NCBI GenBank assembly: GCA_043805435.1
Contig: JAZDHY010000051.1
Location: 78,909-142,908, forward strand
DNA from: JAEXOD01 sp043805435
Lineage (GTDB): Bacteria > Bacteroidota > Ignavibacteria > Ignavibacteriales > Melioribacteraceae
Direction of reading: 5' to 3'
DNA length: 64,000 nucleotides
Part shown: piece by piece, positions 56,262 through 64,000 of the stretch
How positions within the stretch are numbered: position 1 is the first letter of the stretch
Layout of the letters: every line of letters starts with the position of its first letter
The notes under the pieces: model-generated
What the model saw: the letters and a program-made list of their open reading frames with translations, nothing else
Told to the model about the DNA's origin: nothing
The model's database searches: none
Position numbers and translations under genes: made by a program

Positions 56262-57464
56262 TTATTTATTCTCAAATTTAATATTAATTTTTACTGTTTT
56301 ATCAAGCGTATAAGCTATCCATATCAAAAGTATGGGAACAACAACAGTAAACATTCTATTATAAGCACTTACTAAAATACTTGCCCCCAAATATAAAAAT
56401 GCCAAACTTAAAAGAAAAACAATTGGTAAAGCAAGCTGTCTCCAATTAATTAACGATAAAAACCCTGCAAATATCATCAAAAACACAATTAACGCATTTG
56501 CCGGTATTCTTAACAATGTTTTATAGCTTTGGATAGTGTACGAAAATGGATAGTTAAAAAGAAGCCTGCCAATATTATTTAAGCAATTTTTAGCATATTT
56601 TATTGGATTTTTTTTAATATTATTAATTGCATATCTTTTAAATGCCTCATCCCTTTCTACTCCGGTATATTTATATATTTCCTTATAGTCTTCGTTATGA
56701 TGAGCCTTGAGCGAATCATTAATTCCAGATATAGTTGTCTCGTCCTTATATAAAAGTTCGGGGTCAAAAAAACTTCCATATTCATTTTCGTTTAGCGAAC
56801 TCATACAATATAGCGATAAACCACCCGAATTTCCAAAATAAAAAACCTTACCGGTTAAGTTAAAAGTATATATTAAATATGATAAGATAGTAATAAATGC
56901 CACAATCATTATTAAAATTATTTTTCTATATATAACATCGTGATACTTAAAAATAAATAATATAAAGCTTGCTGTTAACAGAAACAAAAGCACATAACCA
57001 AAAATTATTTTAGTTAAAACTAAATATCCAAAACAAATTCCGGCAAAAATACAATTTCTAAGATTCTGTCTTTTATCTTGTAACGCAGTAACAACAAAAT
57101 AAGCAATACAAACAATCAAAAAGGCCGAAAAGGTTTCTGTTATAATTAAGGGCATGTCTTGATATGAATTGTAATATAAAGCCCAAAAAAGACCAAATAT
57201 TAAAGCTGTTTTTGCAGAAACTAATTTTTTGAGAGTTATAAATAATATAACAACAGAAAAATAATAAAAAAGGACATTTAACAATGCAATAAAAATATAA
57301 GGAATATTAAAAGCAATAAAAGGCAAAATTACAATTGGGTAACCCGGGCCATTCCACAAATTTATATATGGTGCTGCAGGAGAATAGAAACCATGAAGAA
57401 GATTTTTGGCAAAATTTATATATCTTTCTTCATCACCTATAAAATAATTTTTTTTTTTGCGCAA
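56262..57464 (-). CDS. GT39/ArnT-like membrane glycosyltransferase, N-terminus out of frame
   Basis: 400 residues readable from a TTG at 57464, with about 9-10 membrane helices. The first readable part, 'FIGDEERYINFAKNLLHGFY', is the periplasmic Asp-Glu loop of GT39/PMT/ArnT enzymes, which transfer sugars from polyprenyl-phosphate donors. In that family a membrane helix always precedes the loop; here the helix is encoded just upstream in another frame, and the frame changes at a run of 11 A. The TTG start is therefore probably an artefact and the functional protein would be about 437 residues. The neighbouring GtrA and DPM1-like genes would supply and flip the donor lipid-linked sugar. Confidence 0.75.
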   Translation of the reverse strand: MRKKKNYFIGDEERYINFAKNLLHGFYSPAAPYINLWNGPGYPIVILPFIAFNIPYIFIALLNVLFYYFSVVILFITLKKLVSAKTALIFGLFWALYYNSYQDMPLIITETFSAFLIVCIAYFVVTALQDKRQNLRNCIFAGICFGYLVLTKIIFGYVLLFLLTASFILFIFKYHDVIYRKIILIMIVAFITILSYLIYTFNLTGKVFYFGNSGGLSLYCMSSLNENEYGSFFDPELLYKDETTISGINDSLKAHHNEDYKEIYKYTGVERDEAFKRYAINNIKKNPIKYAKNCLNNIGRLLFNYPFSYTIQSYKTLLRIPANALIVFLMIFAGFLSLINWRQLALPIVFLLSLAFLYLGASILVSAYNRMFTVVVPILLIWIAYTLDKTVKINIKFENK

Positions 57465-57576
57465 TTACAAAAACAGAAAGAATTAATAAAAAAGGCAAGA
57501 AAATTACAAAAGGATTATTAATAGACAACATTTTAACTTTTAAGTTAAGATATCTTTTGTTTTTAATTATTGTCAT
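57448..57576 (-). pseudogene. Frameshifted N-terminal helix of the GT39-like gene
   Basis: An ATG at 57576 (or 57531) opens a frame that reads a hydrophobic helix ('NPFVIFLPFLLILSVFVIA') followed by Gln and Lys codons in an 11-A run (57448-57458), then stops soon afterwards. Ten A residues instead of 11 would join it exactly to the downstream frame. This is either a sequencing or assembly slip, a phase-variable tract, or a true inactivating mutation. Confidence 0.65.
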
Positions 57577-57602
57577 ACTTAATTTAACCCAAACTATAAA
57601 TA

Positions 57603-57995
57603 TTAATAATTAATCTTTAATTCTTTACCCTTAAAAATATAACAGTTTCTAATAAAATAATTCCATAAAAACACAATAAAAGTAGCTGTTATTTTAGAAA
57701 TCATCTTATGTATAAAAAAATACTCAATGCAAATAGATAATATTGTTACATTTATTAATAACCCAATTGCGCTTACTCCAAAAATTGCTATAATTTCCTT
57801 TTTTTGCGAAAATCTAGCACCTGAATTAAAAACATATTTAATACTCAACAAATAATTTAAATATGTTGCCAAAACAAAACCAAAAGTTGCAACTGCTAAA
57901 TAATTAAAACTTAAAACTTGAGCAAAAATAAAAAATATCACAAGATCTAAACAAGCTGCAGAAGCACCAACAAAAAAATATTTAATAATTTTCAT
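57603..57995 (-). CDS. GtrA-family membrane protein
   Basis: A 130-residue protein with four membrane helices. The N-terminal 'IKYFFVGASAACLDLVIFFIF' and the C-terminal 'FLWNYFIRNCYIFKG' match GtrA, a small protein thought to flip polyprenyl-phosphate-linked sugars to the periplasm. It overlaps the upstream DPM1-like gene by four bases and precedes the GT39-like gene by 27 bases. The three form a classical module: DPM1-like enzyme loads the lipid, GtrA moves it, and the GT39-like enzyme uses it. Confidence 0.9.
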   Translation of the reverse strand: MKIIKYFFVGASAACLDLVIFFIFAQVLSFNYLAVATFGFVLATYLNYLLSIKYVFNSGARFSQKKEIIAIFGVSAIGLLINVTILSICIEYFFIHKMISKITATFIVFLWNYFIRNCYIFKGKELKINY

Positions 57996-58702
57996 TTAAA
58001 TAAGTTATATTTAATTATGCATAATATTGCGGAAACACCATCTTTCCAATTAATTTTTTTCCCTTCACTATAAGTCCTTCCATAGTACGAAATACCAACC
58101 TCATAAATTCTAATATTTTTTATTTTAGCTACTTTAGCGGTTATTTCGGGTTCAAAGCCAAATCTTTTTTCAACTAATTTAATGGGTTTTATTATTTCCG
58201 CCCTAAAAAGCTTATAACATGTCTCCATATCCGTTAAGTTAAGATTTGTAAACATATTAGATATATATGTTAAAAATTGGTTGCCAATTGAATGCCAAAA
58301 AAACAATATTCTATGCGGTTTGCCGCCTATAAAACGACTGCCATATACAACATCTGCAAAACCATCAAGTATTGGAGTTAACAATAAATTATACTCTTTT
58401 GGGTCATACTCCAAATCCGCATCTTGTATAATTATAAAATCACCGGTCGCATTTTTAATTCCCGTTTGGATTGCAGCCCCTTTCCCTTGATTAAAGGAAT
58501 GTTTTATATATTGAATATTTTCGGCATTATTAATTTGTTTATATTTAAATATTTCGTTTTCAGTATTGTCGTTGGAAAAATCGTTTACAATAATTATTTC
58601 TTTTTCTATATCTTTTATTAACTGAACTGCTTTAACTTTATCTAATATAAAATGTAATGTTTTCTCTTCGTTATAAGCAGGAATAATTATTGATAATTTC
58701 AT
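57992..58702 (-). CDS. DPM1-like polyprenyl-phosphate glycosyltransferase (family 2)
   Basis: A 236-residue GT-A enzyme. It shows 'KLSIIIPAYNEEKTLHFIL', 'IIIVNDFSNDNTEN', 'FNQGKGAAIQTGIKNATGDFIIIQDADLEYDP' (with the metal-binding DAD, cited in parts only) and 'VYGSRFIGGKPHR'. It has no C-terminal membrane helices, like short dolichol-phosphate mannose synthases. It should transfer a sugar from a nucleotide donor to undecaprenyl phosphate at the cytosolic face. It heads the three-gene module with GtrA and the GT39-like protein. Confidence 0.92.
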   Translation of the reverse strand: MKLSIIIPAYNEEKTLHFILDKVKAVQLIKDIEKEIIIVNDFSNDNTENEIFKYKQINNAENIQYIKHSFNQGKGAAIQTGIKNATGDFIIIQDADLEYDPKEYNLLLTPILDGFADVVYGSRFIGGKPHRILFFWHSIGNQFLTYISNMFTNLNLTDMETCYKLFRAEIIKPIKLVEKRFGFEPEITAKVAKIKNIRIYEVGISYYGRTYSEGKKINWKDGVSAILCIIKYNLFK

Positions 58703-58865
58703 TAATTTAGAATTCGCATTAGTATGTATTAAAATATTATATTTGTAAATAAAACATTAATTTTACTAATTATTTTGCCCATAGTCAAGATTTAATAAAT
58801 TATAATCACCCATTTCCGTGTTTAATTCTGTTTTTTTAATGTAAAAATAAATTTTGTGTCTTTTT

Positions 58866-59261
58866 TTAGTTCACTCTCCTCCTTAATAGCACCGTAGTTA
58901 TTTCAATAAACTCTTTTGCTGGTATTAAGTACAAACCGGTTCCTTTCTCATCTTCCGTACAACATGTTGCAATATGAATATCCATCCCAAATAATTTGCC
59001 GGTGTCTGTTTTATTTATTCCAATTCCGTCAAATGCAATGGTAATTTCAACAAAATCATGTAAATACTTACAACTAATGTTTAGTACCCCGCTTTTGTAA
59101 GTAAATTTTATAACATTTGGAATTAAATTATCAAATGTTGAATTTATGATATATTTAACAATAAAAACAAACGTCTTTTAAGGTATATTATTATTAATTA
59201 CAATTTCTTTCTTCTTGACCAAAAATTCCAATAACCAAATTGTGCTATTAACAAAATTCAT
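58866..59261 (-). pseudogene. Decayed histidine-kinase ATPase domain
   Basis: The minus strand from 59177 to 58866 reads open for 103 codons without a Met start. It resembles a HATPase_c domain: N-box 'DNLIPNVIKFTYKSG' (normally NLISNAIKFT), G1 box 'AFDGIGINKTDTGKLF' (normally DNGIGI) and G2 box 'EDEKGTGLYLIPAKEFIE' (normally GTGLGL). The essential Asn and Gly residues are partly substituted. An in-frame TAA at 59178-59180 separates it from a further 27 in-frame codons starting at 59261. There is no sensor or dimerisation domain. It is a relic of a sensor kinase. Confidence 0.75.
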
Positions 59262-59783
59262 TTAAATCAATAAGTGCAAAATTTTTGTCTATTCTTTTTG
59301 TTTGCAGTTTTGATGGTTCTAACACCAAACAGACTAGCAGTTAGTTTTAAAAATATTTATTAATATTGTAGTTTAGTCTCACAAAAAAAATTCATTAGTT
59401 TACCAGCTAAACAAACTATGCGGAAATTGAGGAATTTTTCTTATATTTGCAGTAATTTACCATTTCCCACTTTTGTTCTTCATCTCACCTGCTTATATTA
59501 TACCTAAAATTACATCCAACTTTATATCTGTTTAGTAAAGCATCCTTATTTGATTATATTTTGTCAATTTATTTAATATTTTTTTAACTGCTTAACGCAA
59601 AATAGTTAACAAAAAAGGCATTCCCAATCTTATTTACATCTTGTAATTTGATATAAATATACTTAATATAAACATTAATTGAATTAGCAATAATCTATTT
59701 TCAATTTAAGTATTTTTGCAATGTGTTTTTTTTTGGATAGAATTAATTCTTTCTCACTAATATCTAACGCATAAAGGCACTAT
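59262..59783. other. AT-rich intergenic region
   Basis: About 520 bases between the kinase relic and the lipoprotein gene. I see no intact gene, RNA or ordered repeat. Short in-frame pieces on the minus strand just beyond 59261 may be more of the decayed kinase. The promoter of the plus-strand lipoprotein gene should lie near the right end; AAAGG precedes its start codon. Confidence 0.5.
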
Positions 59784-61718
59784 ATGAAAACAATATTAAA
59801 AATTATTACCTTCTGTATATTAATACTTTTATTTTTCCAATGTAGCAAAAATGATAATGGTGTTCAAAATCCACCAAATGAACCTACTATTACCGATAAG
59901 ATAACAACTGTTCAAAATACCGGAGATAATCTTCTTATTTCTCTTCTTGCTGTCAAGGATACTGCATCCGCATTGGATTCTGTCTTAAAGGTTTTTTTGA
60001 AAGATACTACAGTTCTTTCAGGATCTGTAACTTCACAAGGGATCACTATTAAATACAAAAATGGAATTATCGGAGGCATTCTTATTAATCCCGAAGATGG
60101 TTTACCTTTAGAACAAAATTCTCTTTACAAAACCCCTTTAATTCCTGCCGATATTAATTCTTACTCCCCGACTTCCAAAAAGACTATTTTTATTAATCCA
60201 TCCTATGAAGAGCGTCAATCATACGCAAATGGAATAATAAATCTTTATAATTCAATTTTTCCTAGAATAGGTTATAACCCGCCAACTACTGTATTAGGTA
60301 ATGCAGCAACAATAGAGGTCATGACAAATCTATCCGGATATGGAATTATTCATATTTATTCGCATGGATGGGCTTATCCCGACAAATATCATATTTACGA
60401 AATATACCTTATGACCGGAGAAGATGTAAACGCTACTACTAACAAAAAATATGAGGATGAGCTTCTAAGCGGTAATATCCCCATAATTAAAGTTCATCAA
60501 GGTTCTACAAAATATTTTTTAAGTTCTACTTTTTTTTCCGATAAAAATAATTTTTCAAAAGATTCTACTTTGTTTTATGGTGGCTTCTGTTTCTCTTTCA
60601 GAGGAGGATGGTCTAATGCAATGTTAGATGTTTCCAAAGCCGGTTCATATACCGGGTTTACCTGGCGAGTTTTGACCAGTTGGAATGCTTCACTCTCTCA
60701 CTCTTTAATGGATACTTTATCAAATAACTCACTTGATTCACCGCGGACATTAGATTATTGGTTTACCAAAACACCTAATATTGCAAAACAACTATATGAT
60801 CCAACAGATAAAGTTTATTGCAAAATCCAGTATGTAGGTCATTCCGATTTAACACTTTGGTCAGCATTGGAAATAAATATTTCTCCAAATCCTGCAACTT
60901 CAAAACCAAAGGAATCAATCACATTTACGTCTGAAGCAAATAATAAACTTCCAACTCAATTTAAATATATTTGGAATTTTGGTGACCAAACCGGTGATAT
61001 AACTGTAAATAACGATAGTGTAAAAACACATACTTTTGCAAATGTTGGAACTTATAACATTACAGTTAAATTATATAATCAAACAAATAAATTAATTACT
61101 CAGGCCTCTTCACAAGCCATAATTACTTCTTCAACCGGATGTCCGGCAACTATAAGTTATGCAGGAAAAACATATAATGTTGTTAAAATAGGCACCCAAT
61201 GCTGGTTAAAAGAAAATCTTGATGTAGGAACAAGAATTAATGGAACAGTCGATCAAGATAATAACAGCCAAATTGAGAAATATTGTTATGACAATAATCC
61301 AGCTAACTGTACCACTTATGGTGGATTATACCAATGGGATGAAGCAATGCAATATTCAACTGCTTCCGGAGCACAAGGTATATGCCCACAAGATTGGCAT
61401 ATTCCAACTAAAGCCGAATTTGAAGCTTTTGCAGCAGCGGTAAGTAACGATGGCAATGCGTTAAAAGCTACCGGACAAGGAACCGGAGATGGTGCCGGAA
61501 CAAACACAAGCGGATTTTCGGCATATTTAGCCGGTTCCAGATTTTTCTCGGATGGGAAATATTATAGCTTGAATGATTTGGCATATTTTTGGAGTTCAAC
61601 AAATTACAGTACTATTTATGCTTATATATTATTTTTATCAAGCACTACAAAAAACATTGAAACTGCAAGTTACCAAGATGGAGATTGGGGTTTTAGTGTT
61701 CGTTGTGTTAAAAATTAG
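59784..61718 (+). CDS. Lipoprotein with caspase/gingipain-like domain, PKD domain and FISUMP domain
   Basis: A 644-residue lipoprotein (lipobox 'LLFFQC', Cys20). Residues about 130-360 look like a clan CD cysteine-peptidase domain. A hydrophobic strand ends in 'IIHIYSHGW' (His194-Gly195), and a second strand 'TLFYGGFCFS' (Cys269) is followed by 'VSKAGSYTGFTW', the order seen in caspases, CHAT and gingipains. Residues about 366-450 are a PKD domain ('YIWNFGDQTGD', 'HTFANVGTYNITVKL'). Residues 453-644 are a Fibrobacter succinogenes major paralogous (FISUMP) domain ('VVKIGTQCWLKENLDVGT', 'GLYQWDEAMQY', 'CPQDWHIPT'). It is anchored at the membrane or cell surface. The peptidase call is by motif only. 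Confidence 0.75.
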   Translation: MKTILKIITFCILILLFFQCSKNDNGVQNPPNEPTITDKITTVQNTGDNLLISLLAVKDTASALDSVLKVFLKDTTVLSGSVTSQGITIKYKNGIIGGILINPEDGLPLEQNSLYKTPLIPADINSYSPTSKKTIFINPSYEERQSYANGIINLYNSIFPRIGYNPPTTVLGNAATIEVMTNLSGYGIIHIYSHGWAYPDKYHIYEIYLMTGEDVNATTNKKYEDELLSGNIPIIKVHQGSTKYFLSSTFFSDKNNFSKDSTLFYGGFCFSFRGGWSNAMLDVSKAGSYTGFTWRVLTSWNASLSHSLMDTLSNNSLDSPRTLDYWFTKTPNIAKQLYDPTDKVYCKIQYVGHSDLTLWSALEINISPNPATSKPKESITFTSEANNKLPTQFKYIWNFGDQTGDITVNNDSVKTHTFANVGTYNITVKLYNQTNKLITQASSQAIITSSTGCPATISYAGKTYNVVKIGTQCWLKENLDVGTRINGTVDQDNNSQIEKYCYDNNPANCTTYGGLYQWDEAMQYSTASGAQGICPQDWHIPTKAEFEAFAAAVSNDGNALKATGQGTGDGAGTNTSGFSAYLAGSRFFSDGKYYSLNDLAYFWSSTNYSTIYAYILFLSSTTKNIETASYQDGDWGFSVRCVKN

Positions 61719-61800
61719 GCATTTTTTTTATTTAATTAGTTATAATGAACCGATCTTTTATTTATTATTAATTCGTAAATCAAGTTGGTTTATTCAAAAC

Positions 61801-61828
61801 GAGTAATAAAGATAAATATTTATTGCTC
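61801..61828 (+). terminator. Terminator downstream of the lipoprotein gene
   Basis: A 10-bp stem (GAGTAATAAA / TTTATTGCTC, one G-T pair, eight-base loop) is followed by TTTTTGTTTTTT. It lies 82 bases after the lipoprotein stop codon. Confidence 0.65.
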
Positions 61829-61957
61829 TTTTTGTTTTTTATATCTTTATTAATCCCCTACTCACCTGCCAATATTTATACTTTACACAGATTTGCACTC
61901 TCTGTATATTTAACCATCGTTGGTGCCCTACTCACAATAATAATTATCTGTTTTAAT

Positions 61958-63460
61958 CTAAATATTTTTTAATGATTTATAATTTATTCCGTTTTTATAA
62001 TTTTTTTCTTTAGTATTATAAATATAAATATTTAAATCAATAAATTTATTGCAATCATATATTTTCAAATAAAGCAAATTCTCTTTTGGGTTAAAGCCAA
62101 GTATTATTTGTTCAAGGTTGCCTTCTTCTCTTTTCAAATTTTCAGGCACTAAAATTATTGGGATTTCTTTTTTATGAAAGACTTTTTTATATGTTTTGTT
62201 CCCTGTTAGATTTAATAAAATATCCTTATCACCTGCATATAACAATTTAATGAGCAATGTATTTTCACCATACTTGACTGGTTTATACTCTTTAATTGGT
62301 TGTATTTTATTTTTAAAGGCAAAACTTGATGTATTGGGATAATTAATAAATTCGTACCAGCTGCATGTTTCATTTATTAATAATTGATGTTTAACATTAA
62401 AAGGAAAATGAGTAAATATTAAATTTTCAGGCGGGGTTAAAAAATAATATTCATCATATTCTTTTACAAATATTTTGTCATTTCCAACATAACCTGCCCC
62501 CCAAGTTGCATCTAAAAGATACCATAAACCATTTATTTCAACTGCATTCCACGAATGATTGGCCTTTTTAGGTTGAATTTTGGGGAGTGAATAACCATAA
62601 CCTACGGCATAACCGGGTACCTCAACACATTTAACACCGGCTATCCCCGCCATAACAGCAAATAAACCTCCATATCCTGAACATACACTTTTTCGGTTTT
62701 TAAAAGCGTAATCATAATTTCCTGCGTTTTGAATATTACCACTAAAGTAAGATTCAGTATCGTAGCTTATGTTATCGGTTATCCATCTAAAAATTGCTCT
62801 TATTTTTTCAAGATCACTTTTTGCCGGTTTTATTAAATAATTTGTCAGCAATTTAATATCCTGTGTATATTTACTTGGTACATTCAGGGCAAAACTATCA
62901 ATAGATGAATAATTATAAGTTGGTTGAACTTTTCCTGCCATATTAAAATCATAATTTGGAATATATTCGGCTATCGTATTATTAATATATTCAGGAAATT
63001 GAATTGTGCTTTTGGCCTGTTGTTCCGAATGTATTGAATAATTAATGGCTCCGGTATATGAACCCATTTCTCCCTTATTTTTTGAAACAAGAGATAAAGT
63101 GTAATTTCCTTTTTCGGGAATAAAACATTTGACTATTGTAACATCATTTTTTTGCTCAACAAAAGTATAATTATTATCATCCAAATTACGTTCATTTTGT
63201 TTTAATATTGCCCATATAAGTTTATTTGGCGGAGCTGTAAAGGTTAAAACAACAATATTGTTTTCATCAAAAAAACTATTAATCAAGTTTATACTATAAT
63301 CCCATTTGTAACTTTCTTTAATTTCGTTTTCCTCTTGAAAACCTTTATCCGTATTTTTTGAAGAAACATTGTAAGGATTAGCTATGACTATATTAATACA
63401 AATAACAAATATAAAAGGAAGGATCAAACCATTTATAATATACCTTGAGTTAAATCCCAT
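61958..63460 (-). CDS. Secreted transglutaminase-like protein
   Basis: A 500-residue protein with an N-terminal hydrophobic leader (residues 9-27) that serves as signal peptide or anchor. Residues about 205-320 are a transglutaminase-core domain with the Cys-His-Asp triad: Cys260 in 'KSVCSGYGGLF', His302 in 'ANHSWNAVEI' and Asp317 in 'LLDATWG'. This layout matches the kyphoscoliosis-peptidase-like bacterial group. Beta-rich domains flank it on both sides (about 65-145 and 340-480). It could cut or cross-link extracellular peptides. It stands alone, with convergent orientation to the lipoprotein gene and about 400 noncoding bases upstream. Confidence 0.85.
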   Translation of the reverse strand: MGFNSRYIINGLILPFIFVICINIVIANPYNVSSKNTDKGFQEENEIKESYKWDYSINLINSFFDENNIVVLTFTAPPNKLIWAILKQNERNLDDNNYTFVEQKNDVTIVKCFIPEKGNYTLSLVSKNKGEMGSYTGAINYSIHSEQQAKSTIQFPEYINNTIAEYIPNYDFNMAGKVQPTYNYSSIDSFALNVPSKYTQDIKLLTNYLIKPAKSDLEKIRAIFRWITDNISYDTESYFSGNIQNAGNYDYAFKNRKSVCSGYGGLFAVMAGIAGVKCVEVPGYAVGYGYSLPKIQPKKANHSWNAVEINGLWYLLDATWGAGYVGNDKIFVKEYDEYYFLTPPENLIFTHFPFNVKHQLLINETCSWYEFINYPNTSSFAFKNKIQPIKEYKPVKYGENTLLIKLLYAGDKDILLNLTGNKTYKKVFHKKEIPIILVPENLKREEGNLEQIILGFNPKENLLYLKIYDCNKFIDLNIYIYNTKEKNYKNGINYKSLKNI

Positions 63461-63862
63461 AATTTTCTCCTATATTTTTTGCCATAACTGCATTATTATT
63501 TTTGTTAACTTGTTATAATAGAATTAAATTTTTATAATATTGTAATATAATAATAAAAGAAATGATAAGTAACTAACCACTTTTTAAGTTAAGTGATAAA
63601 TTATTATACATTTCCACTCACTATCAAATTAATTTATTATGTTTAAAGAATATACTATTTACATTTAGATTTGTAACATCACAGTAATGCAACGTATTAA
63701 CCGGATTTTTATAAATATTTGTTATCTCTTGACTATTAATACGAATCTCCTTTGGGGGTTTTAAACTTTATTTTAATCATAATAATAAATATTTTATGCA
63801 TATTTAATCTTATTAGGTGTTATAACCCTGATAAGGGTTACATGTCATTAGTTAAAAACACC
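63461..63862. other. Intergenic region with one palindromic module
   Basis: No gene is visible. It holds the presumed promoter of the transglutaminase-like gene. Near its right end the perfect palindrome TAACCCTGATAAGGGTTA (63823-63840) resembles the ACCCTGAAAGGGT module at 32475-32487. Confidence 0.5.
63823..63840. repeat. Palindromic AACCCT/AGGGTT module
   Basis: A perfect 7-bp stem with loop GATA. The sequence AACCCTGATAAGGGTTACAT is nearly the same as AACCCTGAAAGGGTGACAT at about 32474, so this is a dispersed repeat family in the genome. It ends 22 bases before the IS end. Confidence 0.55.
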
Positions 63863-64000
63863 TGCAGCGTCCTGAAATAGGTTGACTCGAAAAAGATAAA
63901 AAAGTCAACCAAAACAAGGACAAAAAATGGAAAAAGCAAGAAAAAAAGCAATATTGGAGGAAAATGAAAAGCAATATTATCCAAATGCATTTAAGAGAAA
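63863..64000 (+). mobile_element. Left end of an IS3-family-like insertion sequence (partial)
   Basis: The stretch begins TGCAGCGTCCTGAAATAGG, a TG-initiated end of the type found in IS3-family elements of Bacteroidota. It is followed by a GTTGACT/AGTCAAC inverted repeat (63881-63909) and the start of a transposase-like reading frame. The element runs out of the window, so the other end and target duplication cannot be seen. Confidence 0.5.
63927..64000 (+). CDS. N-terminus of an IS transposase OrfA-like protein (partial)
   Basis: 24 codons are visible, beginning MEKARKKAILEENEK and continuing 'QYYPNAFKR'. That second segment resembles the helix-turn-helix entry of IS3-family OrfA proteins of Bacteroidota (pattern YxxAFKRxVV). 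A potential ribosome-binding site (AAGGA) lies 11 bases before the ATG. The gene is cut by the window edge. Confidence 0.5.
   Translation, partial: MEKARKKAILEENEKQYYPNAFKR

Noticed and set aside
56136..58702. tRNA-Arg as the attachment site of an integrated island
   Set aside because: No integrase gene and no duplicated tRNA 3' end were found downstream within the window.

Overview
The window is AT-rich (roughly 30% GC by eye) and looks like the chromosome of a member of the Ignavibacteria or a related lineage of the Bacteroidota/Chlorobi group. Five predicted secreted proteins end in the 'N(Y/F)PNPF' type IX secretion (T9SS) sorting domain. There is also a PorV-like barrel, a gingipain/PorU-like protease, and a TonB-dependent receptor with a carboxypeptidase-regulatory domain. 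All of this is read by eye; no database search was run.

Layout. 1-3819 (minus): the first codons of a probable purH, then purN, a TPR protein and pyrG. 3946-5035: two small secreted proteins, the second behind a good sigma-54-like promoter. 5126-14212 (plus): a tightly packed run of a T9SS cargo protein, a PqqD-like chaperone, an ATP-grasp ligase, a LysA-fold PLP decarboxylase, a urea-transporter/M23-peptidase fusion, a TPR protein, a beta-barrel-like protein, an aldo/keto reductase and a receiver/CheX-like protein. The core (5984-12279) has overlapping or abutting genes and is the best candidate for an uncharacterised biosynthetic or peptide-modification system. 14254-26968 (minus): an M6 metalloprotease, a PorV-like barrel, a 1.2-kaa secreted protein, a TonB receptor and an FG-GAP repeat protein. 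27167-31609 (plus): a beta-lactamase-fold hydrolase with an extra C-terminal domain, and a C39-like peptidase with T9SS tail. 31610-32664 is a noncoding patch full of short palindromic and direct repeats.

32701-37923 (minus): tRNA-Phe, ornithine carbamoyltransferase, carbamate kinase, a cyclic-2,3-diphosphoglycerate-synthetase-like P-loop protein and glmS. 38049-43703: a very large C25 (gingipain/PorU-like) protease. 43784-58702 is a surface-polysaccharide region: Wzi-like protein, initiating sugar-phosphate transferase, DegT aminotransferase, several glycosyltransferases, Wzy/ligase, flippase, an MBOAT plus SGNH acyl-transfer pair, tRNA-Arg, a frameshifted GT39-type transferase, GtrA and a DPM1-like transferase.

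58866-59261 holds a decayed histidine-kinase fragment. 59784-61718 encodes a lipoprotein in which I see a caspase/gingipain-like His/Cys domain, a PKD domain and a FISUMP domain. A transglutaminase-like secreted protein follows. The right edge cuts through the left end of an IS3-type element.
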